A stretch of DNA of 64,000 nt from Saccoglossus kowalevskii (taxonomy: Eukaryota > Hemichordata > Enteropneusta > Harrimaniidae), in NCBI RefSeq assembly GCF_000003605.2, contig NW_003117245.1:1-64000 (forward strand), read 5' to 3'. Both the position numbers and the translations under genes were made by a program. The notes beneath the pieces are model-generated. The model did no database searches, had not been told where the DNA came from, and worked only from the letters and a program-made list of their open reading frames with translations. Below, in pieces: positions 12,495 through 22,394 of this stretch; positions within the stretch are counted from its first letter, which is position 1, and each line of letters opens with the position of its first letter.

Positions 12495-14861
12495 ATGGTA
12501 TACACTGTACAGCCCAGTAGGGCTACAAATCAGTTTTACTGCTTGGCATACACTGTACAGCCCAGTTGGGCTACAAACCTGTCTTACTGCATGGCATACA
12601 CTGTACAGCCCAGTAGGGCTACATACCAGGCTTACTGCATGGAATACACTGTACAGCCCAGTAGGGCTACAAACTAGTCTTACTGCATGGTATACACTGT
12701 ACAGCCCAGTAGGACTACAAACCAGTCTTACTGCATGACATACGCTGTACAGCCCAGTTGGGCTACATACCAATCTTACTTCATGGCATACGCTGTACAT
12801 TCCAGTTGGGATACAAACTAGTCTTACTACATGACATACACTGTACAGCCCACTAGGACTACAAACCAGTCTCACAGCATGACATACACTGTAAAGCCCA
12901 GTAGATCGTACTGCATGGCATACACTGTACAGCCCAGAAGGGCTACATACCAGTCTTACTTCATGGCAAACGCTGTACAGCCCAGTTGGGCTACAAACTA
13001 GTCTCACTGCATGGCATACACTGTACAGCCCAGTAGGGCTACAAACCAGTCTTACTGCATGGCATACTCTGTACAGCCCAGTAGGGCTACATACCAGTCT
13101 TACTTCATGGCAAACGCTGTACAGCCCAGTTGGGCTACAAACTAGTCTTACTGCATGGCATACACTGTACTGCCCAGTAGAGCTACAAACCAGTCTTACT
13201 GCATTGCATACATTGTACAGCCCAGTCGGGCGTCAAACCAGTCTTACTGCATGGCATACACTGTACAGCCCAGTAGGGCTACAAATCAGTTTTATTGCTT
13301 GGCATACACTGTACAGCCCAGTTGGGCTACAAACCTGTCTTACTGCATGGCATACACTGTACAGCCCAGTAGGGCTACATACCAGGCTTACTGCATGGAA
13401 TACACTGTACAGCCCAGTAGGGCTACAAACTAGTCTTACTGCATGGTATACACTGTACAGCCCAGTAGGACTACAAACCAGTCTTACTGCATGACATACG
13501 CTGTACAGCCCAGTTGGGCTACATACCAATCTTACTGCATGGCATACACTGTACTGCCCAGTAGAGCTACAAACCAGTCTTACTGCATTGCATACATTGT
13601 ACAGCCCAGTCGGGCGTCAAACCAGTCTTACTGCATGGCATACACTGTACTGTCCAGTAGAGCTACAAACCAGTCTTACTGCATGGCATACACTGTACAG
13701 CCCAGTAGGGCTACAAATCAGTTTTACTGCTTGGCATACACTGTACATTCCTCAGTTGGGCTACAAACCGGTCTTACTGCATGGCATACACTGTACAGCC
13801 CAGTAGGGCTACATACCAGGCTTACTGCATGGAATACACTGTACAGCCCAGTAGGGCTACAAACTAGTCTTACTGCATGGTATACACTGTACAGCCCAGT
13901 AGGACTACAAATCAGTTTTACTGCTTGGCATACACTGTACAGCCCAGTTGGGCTACAAACCTGTCTTACTGCATGGCATACACTGTACAGCCCAGTAGGG
14001 CTACATACCAGGCTTACTGCATGGAATACACTGTACAGCCCAGTAGGGCTACAAACTAGTCTTACTGCATGGTATACACTGTACAGCCCAGTAGGACTAC
14101 AAACCAGTCTTACTGCATGGCATACGCTGTACAGCCCAGTTGGGCTACATACCAGTCTTACTTCATGGCATACGCTGTACATTCCAGTTGGGATACAAAC
14201 TAGTCTTACTACATGACATACACTGTACAGCCCACTAGGACTACAAACCAGTCTCACAGCATGACATACACTGTACAGCCCAGTAGGGCTACAAATCCGT
14301 TTTTCTGCTTGGCATACACTGTACAGCCCAGTTGGGCTACAAACCGGTCTTACTGCATGGCATACACTGTACAGCCCAGTAGGGCTACATACCAGGCTTA
14401 CTGCATGGAATACACTGCATACATTGTACAGCCCAGTCGGGCGTCAAACCAGTCTTACTGCATGGCATACACTGTACTGCCCAGTAGAGCTACAAACCAG
14501 TCTTACTGCTTGGCATACACTGTACAGCCCAGTAGGGCTACAAATCAGTTTTACTGCTTGGCATACACTGTACAGCCCAGTTGGGCTACAAACCGGTCTT
14601 ACTGCATGGCATACACTGTACAGCCCAGTAGGGCTACATACCAGGCTTACTGCATGGAATACACTGTACAGCCCAGTAGGGCTACAAATCAGTTTTACTG
14701 CTTGGCATACACTGTACAGCCCAGTTGGGCTACAAACCTGTCTTACTGCATGGCATACACTGTACAGCCCAGTAGGGCTACATACCAGGCTTACTGCATG
14801 GAATACACTGTACAGCCCAGTAGGGCTACAAACTAGTCTTACTGCATGGTATACACTGTAC
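12495..14861 (+). repeat. HOR-A run with chimeric monomers
   Basis: It begins with a regular a-subfamily copy (36-bp marker at 12879, read GTAGATCG here). From 13.6 kb it is rearranged: a 50-bp hybrid at 13731-13780 (ACATTCCTCAGTTGGG), a 57-bp hybrid at 14405-14461 (GGAATACACTGCATAC) and a 16-bp monomer stub at 14846-14861 where the run meets the next module. AACCGGTC monomers occur at about 13.76, 14.34 and 14.59 kb. Confidence 0.86.
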
Positions 14862-15377
14862 ATGACATACACTGTACAGCCCAGTAGGTCGTACTGCATG
14901 GCATACACTGTACAGCCCAGTAGGACTACAAACCAGTTTTTCTGCATGGCATACACTGTGCAGCCCAGTATGGCTACAAAACAGTCTTACTGCATGGCAT
15001 ACTCAGTACAGCCCAGTTCGGCTACAAACTAGTCTTACTGCATGGCATACTCTGTACAGCCCAGTAGGACTACAAACCAGTCTCACTGCATAGCATACAC
15101 TGTACAGCCCAGTAGAGCTACAAATCAGTCTTATTGCATGGTATACACTGTACTGCCCAGTAGAGCTACAAACCAGTCTAACTGCATGGCATACACTGTA
15201 CAGCCCAGTTGGGCTACACACCAGTCTTACTGCATGGCATACTCTGTACAGCCCAGTTGTGCGACACACCAGTCCTACCTCATGGCATACACTGTACAGC
15301 CCAGTTGGGCTACACACCAGTCTTACTGCATGGCATACACTGTACAGCCCAGTTGGGCTACAAACTAGTCGTACTGC
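14862..15377 (+). repeat. 36-bp marker plus module T (9-10 monomers)
   Basis: A 36-bp monomer (14862-14897, with GTACAGCCC instead of GTAAAG) is followed by T monomers: TTTTTCTGC and GTGCAG variants, TCAGTACAG at about 15001, TCTAAC, TTGTGCGACAC, and the closing ACTAGTCGTACTGC monomer. This arrangement matches 58761-59276 closely; see the findings. Confidence 0.87.
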
Positions 15378-15527
15378 ATGGTATACACTGTACAGCCCAG
15401 TTGGGCTACAAAATGGCCTTAGCTAACTGTTCGACATATTTGGTACATCGAAGTTGGGCTATAAACCATTCTTACAGCATGGGATATTCTGTACTGCCCA
15501 GTAGTGCTTACAAACCAGTCTTACTGC
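15378..15527 (+). repeat. C-I element, G variant
   Basis: 150 bp like 2734-2883, but it reads TTAGCTAACTG and ACATCGAAG where other copies have TTACCTAACTG and ACATCCAAG (or ACATTCAAG). The only other copy with both G changes is 59277-59426. Confidence 0.9.
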
Positions 15528-15911
15528 ATTGCATACATTGTACAGCCCAGTAGGGCGTCAAACCAGTCTTACTGCATTGCATACATTGTATAGCCCCGTA
15601 GGACTACAAAACAGTCTTACTGCATGGCATACAATGTACAGCCCAGTTGGGCTACAAACAAGTCTTACTGCATGACATACTCTGTACAGCCCAGTTGGGC
15701 TACAAACTAGTCTTACTGCATGGTATACACTGTACAGCCCAGTAGGGCTACAAATCAGTTTTACTGCTTGGCATACACTGTACAGCCCAGTTGGGCTACA
15801 AACCTGTCTTACTGCATGGCATACACTGTACAGCCCAGTAGGGCTACATACCAGGCTTACTGCATGGAAAACACTGTACAGCCCAGTAGGGCTACAAACT
15901 AGTCTTACTGC
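15528..15911 (+). repeat. Hybrid link: E tail and HOR-A monomers
   Basis: Eight monomers: an ATTGCATACATTG type with GTAGGGCGTC, a TATAGCCCCGTAGG type, an ACAATGTAC type and its partner (E tail), then four ordered HOR-A monomers (AATCAG, CCTGTC, CCAGGC, and a GGAAAACACTG variant). No C-II or 46-bp monomer is present, so the interval looks like the product of a deletion between similar monomers. Confidence 0.82.
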
Positions 15912-16391
15912 ATGGTATACACTGTACAGCCCAGTATGGCTACAAAACAGTCTTATTGCATGGCATACTCAGTACAGCCCAGTTCGGCTACAAACTAGTC
16001 TTACTGCATGGCATAATCTGTACAGCCCAGTAGGGCTAAAAACCAGTCTCACTGCATGGCATACACTGTACAGCCCAGTAGAGCTACAAATCAGTCTTAC
16101 TGCATGGTATACACTGTACTGCCCAGTAGAGCTACAAACCAGTCTAACTGCATGGCATACACTGTACAGCCCAGTAGGGCTACAAACCAGTCTTACTGCA
16201 TGGAATACACTGTACAGCCCAGTTGGGCTACACACCAGTCTTACTGCATGGCATACTCTGTACAGCCCAGTTGTGCGACACACCAGTCCTACCTCATGGC
16301 ATACACTGTACAGCCCAGTTGGGCTACACACCAGTCTTACTGCATGGCATACACTGTACAGCCCAGTTGGGCTACAAACTAGTCGTACTGC
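15912..16391 (+). repeat. Module T (10 monomers)
   Basis: The first monomer is a hybrid of the HOR-A GGTATAC type and the T-type TATGGCTACAAAACAG. The rest is T order: TCAGTACAG, CATAATCTG, TCTAAC, GGAATAC with ACACACC, TTGTGCGACAC, and a final ACTAGTCGTACTGC (16344-16391). Confidence 0.87.
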
Positions 16392-16541
16392 ATGGTATAC
16401 ACTGTACAGCCCAGTTGGGCTACAAAATGGCCTTACCTAACTGTTCGACATATTTGGTACATCCAAGTTGGGCTATAAACCATTCTTACAGCATCTGATA
16501 TTCTGTACTGCCCAGTAGTGCTTACAAACCAGTCTTACTGC
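16392..16541 (+). repeat. C-I element
   Basis: 150-bp C-I unit with AAAATGGCC and the diverged CTGTTCGACATATTTGG core. It is followed by ACAGCATCTGATATTC, where other copies have GCATGGGATATTC. Confidence 0.88.
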
Positions 16542-16733
16542 ATTGCATACATAGTACAGCCCAGTAGGGCGTCAAACCAGTCTTACTGCATTGCATACAT
16601 TGTATAGCCCCGTAGGGCTACAAACCAGTCTTACTGCATGGCATACAATGTACAGCCCAGTTGGGCTACAAACTAGTCTTACTGCATGGCATACTCTGTA
16701 CAGCCCAGTTGGGCTACAAACTAGTCTTACTGC
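16542..16733 (+). repeat. Four-monomer spacer between C-I and C-II
   Basis: 192 bp: two ATTGCATACAT types (the second TATAGCCCCGTAGGG), an ACAATGTAC type and a TACTCTG type ending ACTAGT. The same four-monomer order separates C-I and C-II at 18183-18374 and 56443-56634. Confidence 0.85.
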
Positions 16734-16834
16734 TTGGTATACACTGTACAGCCCAGTTGGGCTACAAACTGGCCTTACCTAACTGTTCGACATATTTGGT
16801 ACATCCAAGTTGGGCTATAAACCATTCTTACTGC
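16734..16834 (+). repeat. C-II element
   Basis: 101 bp starting TTGGTATAC, with AAACTGGCC before the diverged core and ACATCCAAG after it. It joins directly to an E-type monomer with CCTAGTAGG, without the 49-bp GGGCTTACAAACC monomer that follows the other C-II copies. Confidence 0.87.
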
Positions 16835-17313
16835 ATGGCATACACTGTACAGCCTAGTAGGACTACAAAACAGTCTTACTGCATGGCATACACTGTACAG
16901 CCTAGCAGGGCTACATACCAGTCTCACTGCATGGCATACACTGTACAGCCCAGTAGGACTAAACCAGTTTTACTGCATGGCATACACTGTACAGCCCAGT
17001 AGGGCTACAAACCAGTCTTACTGCATGGCATGCTCTGTACAGCCCAGTAGGGCTATATACCAGTCATTACTTCATGGCAAACGCTGTACAGCCCAGTTGG
17101 GCTACAAACTAGTCTCACTGCATGGCATACACTGTACAGCCCAGTAGGGCTACAAACCAGTCTTACTGCATGGCATACACTGTACAGCCCAGTAGGACTA
17201 CAAAACAGTCTTACTGCATGGCATACAATGTACAGCCCAGTTGGGCTACAAACAAGTCTTACTGCATGACATACTCTGTACAGCCCAGTTGGGCTACAAA
17301 CTAGTCTTACTGC
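16835..17313 (+). repeat. Module E, 5'-shortened
   Basis: Runs from the CCTAGTAGG monomer through CCTAGCAGG, the 46-bp monomer (16931-16976), the 49-bp monomer (17025-17073) and the ACAATGTAC monomer to the start of the HOR-A AATCA(A/G)TTTTAC type. Confidence 0.87.
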
Positions 17314-17507
17314 ATGGTATACACTGTACAGCCCAGTAGGGCTACAAATCAATTTTACTGCTTGGCATACACTGTACAGCCCCAGTTGGGCTACAAACCT
17401 GTCTTACTGCATGGCATACACTGTACAGCCCAGTAGGGCTACATACCAGGCTTACTGCATGGAAAAACACTGTACAGGCCAGTAGGACTACAAACCAATC
17501 TTACTGC
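17314..17507 (+). repeat. HOR-A remnant, four monomers with indels
   Basis: Four HOR-A monomers, two of them 49 bp through one extra base in a run (AGCCCCAGTTG near 17380; GGAAAAACACTG near 17461). The last has ACAGGCCAGTAGG, also seen near 21115, 53573 and 57183. It is a short bridge into module B. Confidence 0.82.
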
Positions 17508-18032
17508 ATGGCATACACTTTACAGCCCAGTTGGGCTACATACCAATATTACTGCAGGGCATACACTGTAGTCAGTTGGGCTACAAACTAGTCTTACTGC
17601 ATGGCATACTCTGTACAGCCCAGTATGGCTACAAACTAGTCTTACTGCATGGCATACTCTGTACAGCCCAGTATGGCTAAAAACCAGTCTTACTGCATGG
17701 CATACACTGTACAGCCCAGTAGAGCCACAAACCAGTCTTACTGCATGGCATACACTGTACTGCCCAGTAGAGCTACAAACCAGTCTTACTGCATGGTATA
17801 CACTGTACAGCCCAGTAGGGCTACACACCAGTCTTACTGCATGGCATACTCTGTACAGCCCAGTTGGGCTACACACCAGTCTTACCTCATGGCATACACT
17901 GTACAGCCCAGTTGGGCTACAAACTAGTCGTACTGCATGGCATACACTGTACAGCCCAGTAGGACTACAAACCAGTTTTACTGCATGGCATACACTGTAC
18001 AGCCCAGTTGGGCTACAAACTAGTCGTACTGC
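17508..18032 (+). repeat. Module B with a two-monomer T
   Basis: The B order is complete except that the 47-bp monomer is 45 bp here (17556-17600, CTGTAGTCAGTTGGG) and the first monomer reads ACTTTACAG. The T part is cut to two monomers (17937-18032). This is the simplest path from B to C in the window. Confidence 0.87.
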
Positions 18033-18182
18033 ATGGTATACACTGTACAGCCCAGTTGGGCTACAAAATGGCCTTACCTAACTGTTCGACATATTTGGTA
18101 CATCCAAGTTGGGCTATAAACCATTCTTACAGCATGGGATATTCTGTACTGCCCAGTAGTGCTTACAAACCAGTCTTACTGC
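18033..18182 (+). repeat. C-I element
   Basis: 150-bp C-I unit with TTACCTAACTG and ACATCCAAG. It lies 342 bp before the matching point in the following C-II, as in the pairs at 16.4 and 56.3 kb. Confidence 0.89.
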
Positions 18183-18374
18183 ATTGCATACATTGTACAG
18201 CCCAGTAGAGCGTCAAACCAGTCTTACTGCATTGCATACATTGTATAGCCCCGTAGGGCTACAAACCAGTCTTACTGCATGGCATACAATGTACAGCCCA
18301 GTTGGGCTACAAACTAGTCTTACTGCATGGCATACTCTGTACAGCCCAGTTGGGCTACAAACTAGTCTTACTGC
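18183..18374 (+). repeat. Four-monomer spacer between C-I and C-II
   Basis: 192 bp with the same four types as 16542-16733 and 56443-56634; the first monomer has GTAGAGCGTC. Confidence 0.85.
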
Positions 18375-18524
18375 TTGGTATACACTGTACAGCCCAGTTG
18401 GGCTACAAACTGGCCTTACCTAACTGTTCGACATATTTGGTACATTCAAGTTGGGCTATAAACCATTCTTACTGCATGGGATACTCTGCACAGCCCAGTA
18501 GGGCTTACAAACCAGTCTTACTGC
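18375..18524 (+). repeat. C-II element with 49-bp follower
   Basis: 101-bp C-II (AAACTGGCC; ACATTCAAG variant) plus a 49-bp monomer with ATGGGATACTCTG and GGGCTTACAAACC. The ACATTCAAG variant is shared only with the C-II at 59571. Confidence 0.88.
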
Positions 18525-19052
18525 ATTGCATACATTGTATAACCCCGTAGGACTACAAACCAGTCTTACTGCATGGCATACACTGTACAGCCCAGTAGGG
18601 CTACATACCTGTCTTACTGCATGGCATACACTGTACAGCCTAGTAGGACTACAAAACAGTCTTACTGCATGGCATACACTGTACAGCCCAGCAGGGCTAC
18701 ATACCAGTCTCGCTGCATGGCATACACTGTACAGCCCAGTAGGACTAAACCAGTTTTACTGCATGGCATACACTGTACAGCCCAGTAGGGCTACAAACCA
18801 GTCTTACTGCATGGCATGCTCTGTACAGCCCAGTAGGGCTACATACCAGTCATTACTTCATGGCAAACGCTGTACAGCCCAGTTGGGCTACAAACTAGTC
18901 TCACTGCATGGCATACACTGTACAGCCCAGTAGGGCTACAAACCAGTCTTACTGCATGGCATACACTGTACAGCCCAGTAGGGCTACATACCAGTCATTA
19001 CTTCATGGCAAACGCTGTACAGCCCAGTTGGGCTACAAACTAGTCTCACTGC
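18525..19052 (+). repeat. Module E with two 49-bp monomers
   Basis: It opens with ATTGCATACATTG/TATAACCCCGTAGG. The 46-bp monomer is at 18717-18762. The 49-bp GTCATTACTTC monomer occurs twice (18811-18859 and 18956-19004), because about 145 bp (three monomers) are repeated. The tail with ACAATGTAC is missing, and HOR-A resumes directly. Confidence 0.87.
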
Positions 19053-22000
19053 ATGGCATACACTGTACAGCCCAGTTGGGCTACAAACCTGTCTTACTGC
19101 ATGGCATACACTGTACAGCCCAGTAGGGCTACATACCAGGCTTACTGCATGGAATACACTGTACAGCCCAGTAGGGCTACAAACTAGTCTTGCTGCATGG
19201 TATACACTGTACAGCCCAGTAGGACTACAAACCAGTCTTACTGCATGACATACCCTGTACAGCCCAGTTGGGCTACATACCAATCTTACTTCATGGCATA
19301 CGCTGTACATTCCAGTTGGGATACAAACTAGTCTTACTACATGACATACACTGTACAGCCCACTAGGACTACAAACCAGTCTCACAGCATGACATACACT
19401 GTAAAGCCCAGTAGGTCGTACTACATGGCATACACTGTACAGCCCAGAAGGGCTACATACCAGTCTTACTTCATGGCAAACGCTGTACAGCCCAGTTGGG
19501 CTACAAACTAGTCTCACTGCATGGCATACACTGTACAGCCCAGTAGGGCTACAAACCAGTCTTACTGCATGGCATACTCTGTACAGCCCAGTAGGGCTAC
19601 ATACCAGTCTTACTTCATGGCAAACGCTGTACTGCCCAGTTGGGCTACAAACTAGTCTTACTGCATGGCATACACTGTACTGCCCAGTAGAGCTACAAAC
19701 CAGTCTTACTGCATTGCATACATTGTACAGCCCAGTCGGGCGTCAAACCAGTCTTACTGCATGGCATACACTGTACAGCCCAGTAGGGCTACAAATCAGT
19801 TTTATTGCTTGGCATACACTGTACAGCCTAGTTGGGCTACAAACCTGTCTTACTGCATGGCATACACTGTACAGCCCAGTAGGGCTACATACCAGGCTTA
19901 CTGCATGGAATACACTGTACAGCCCAGTAGGGCTACAAACTAGTCTTACTGCATGGTATACACTGTACAGCCCAGTAGGACTACAAACCAGTCTTACTGC
20001 ATGACATACGCTGTACAGCCCAGTTGGGCTACATACCAATCTTACTGCATGGCATACACTGTACTGCCCAGTAGAGCTGCAAACCAGTCTTACTGCATTG
20101 CATACATTGTACAGCCCAGTCGGGCGTCAAACCAGTCTTACTGCATGGCATACACTGTACTGTCCAGTAGAGCTACAAACAGTCTTACTGCATGGGCATA
20201 CACTGTACAGCCCAGTAGGGCTACAAATCAGTTTACTGCATGGCATACACTGTACAAGCCCAGTTGGGCTACAAAACCAGTCTTACTGTATGGCATACTC
20301 TGTACAGCCCAGTAGGACTACAAAACCAGTCTTACTTTTATGGCATACACTGTACAGCTCAGTTGGGCTACAAATCAGTTTTACTGCTTGGCATACACTG
20401 TACAGCCCAGTTGGGCTACAAACCTGTCTTACTGCATGGTATACACTGTACAGCCCAGTAGGGCTACAAATCAGTTTTACTGCTTGGCATACACTGTATA
20501 GCCCAGTTGGGCTACAAACCTGTCTTACTGCATGGCATACACTGTACAGCCCAGTAGGGCTACATACCAGGCTTACTGCATGGAATACACTGTACAGCCC
20601 AGTAGGGCTACAAACTTGTCTTACTGCATGGTATACACTGTACTGCCCAGTAGGATAACAAACCAGTCTTACTGCATGACATACGCTGTACAGCCCAGTT
20701 GGGCTACATACCAATCTTACTTCATGGCATACGCTGTACATTCCAGTTGGGATACAAACTAGTCTTACTACATGACATACACTGTACAGCCCACTAGGAC
20801 TACAAACCAGTCTCACAGCATGACATACACTGTAAAGCCCAGTAGGTCGTACTGCATGGCATACACTGTACAGCCCAGAAGGGCTACATACCAGTCTTAC
20901 TTCATGGCAAACGCTGTACAGCCCAGTTGGGCTACAAACTAGTCTCACTGCATGGCATACACTGTACAGCCCAGAAGGGCTACATACCAGTCTTACTGCA
21001 TGGCGTACACTGTACAGCCCAGTAGGGCTACAAAATCAGTTTTACTGCTTGGCATACAACTGTACAGCCCAGTAAGGGCTACATACCAGGCTTACTGCAT
21101 GGAATACACTGTACAGGCCAGTAGGACTACAAAACCAATCTTACTGCATGGCATACACTTTACAGCCCAGTTGGGATACATACCAGTCTTACTTCATGAC
21201 ATACACTGTACAGCCCAGTTGGGCTACAAACCAGTCTTACTGCATGGCATGCTCTGTACAGCCCAGTAGGGCTACAAACCAGTCTTACAGCATGACATAC
21301 ACTGGAAAGCCCAGTTGGGCTACAAACCAGTCTTACTTCATGGCAAACGCTGTACAGCCCAGTTGGGCTACAAACTAGTCTTACTGCATGGCATACACTG
21401 TACTGCCCAGTAGAGCTACAAACCAGTCTTACTGCATTGCATACATTGTACAGCCCAGTCGGGCGTCAAACCAGTCTTACTGCATGGCATACACTGTACT
21501 GTCCAGTAGAGCTAGAAACCAGTCTTACTGCATGGCATACACTGTACAGCCCAGTAGGGCTACAAATCAGTTTTACTGCTTGGCATACACTGTACAGCCC
21601 AGTTGGGCTACAAACCTGTCTTACTGCATGGCATACACTGTACAGCCCAGTAGGGCTACATACCAGGCTTACTGCATGGAATACACTGTACAGCCCAGTA
21701 GGGCTACAAACTAGTCTTACTGCATGGTATACACTGTACAGCCCAGTAGGACTACAAACCAGTCTTACTGCATGACATACGCTGTACAGCCCAGTTGGGC
21801 TACATACCAATCTTACTGCATGGCATACACTGTACTGCCCAGTAGAGCTACAAACCAGTCTTACTGCATTGCATACATTGTACAGCCCAGTCGGGCGTCA
21901 AACCAGTCTTACTGCATGGCATACACTGTACTGTCCAGTAGAGCTACAAACCAGTCTTACTGCATGGCATACACTGTACAGCCCAGTAGGGCTACAAATC

Positions 22001-22203
22001 AGTTTTACTGCTTGGCATACACTGTACAGCCCAGTTGGGCTACAAACCTGTCATACTGCATGGCATACACTGTACAGCCAAGTAGGGCTACAAACCAGTC
22101 TTACTGCATGGCATACTCTGTACAGCCCAGTATGGCTAAAAACCAGTCTTACTGCATGGCATACTCTGTACAGCCCAGTATGGCTAAAAACCAGTCTTAC
22201 TGC
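19053..22203 (+). repeat. HOR-A run with indel-rich patches
   Basis: 36-bp markers at 19389 and 20820, both a-subfamily. CGGGCGTC types are at 19713, 20097, 21436 and 21868. Two patches (20161-20345 and 21040-21140) hold many one-base indels in runs. The run ends with two TATGGCTAAAAACC monomers (22108-22203) borrowed from B, then enters a truncated B. Confidence 0.87.
20161..20345. other. Indel cluster in HOR-A
   Basis: About seven one-base gains or losses in under 200 bp, all in short runs: ACAAACAGTC, ATGGGCATAC, CAGTTTACTGC, TACAAGCCC, ACAAAACC (twice) and TACTTTTATGG. Neighbouring kilobases have almost none. Confidence 0.85.
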
Positions 22204-22394
22204 GTGGCATACACTGTATAGCCCAGTTGGGCTACATACCAATATTACTGCAGGGCATACACTGTACAGTCAGTTGGGCTACAAACTAGTCTTACTGCAT
22301 GGCATACTCTGTACAGCCCAGTATGGCTACAAACTAGTCTTACTGCATGGCATACTCTGTACAGCCCAGTATGGCTAAAAACCAGTCTTACTGC
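22204..22394 (+). repeat. Module B, truncated (191 bp)
   Basis: Only the first four B monomers: GTGGCATAC with TGTATAGCCC, the 47-bp ACAGTCAGTTGGG (22252-22298), and the two TATGGCTA types. A HOR-A GTCCAGTAGAG monomer follows directly. Confidence 0.88.
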
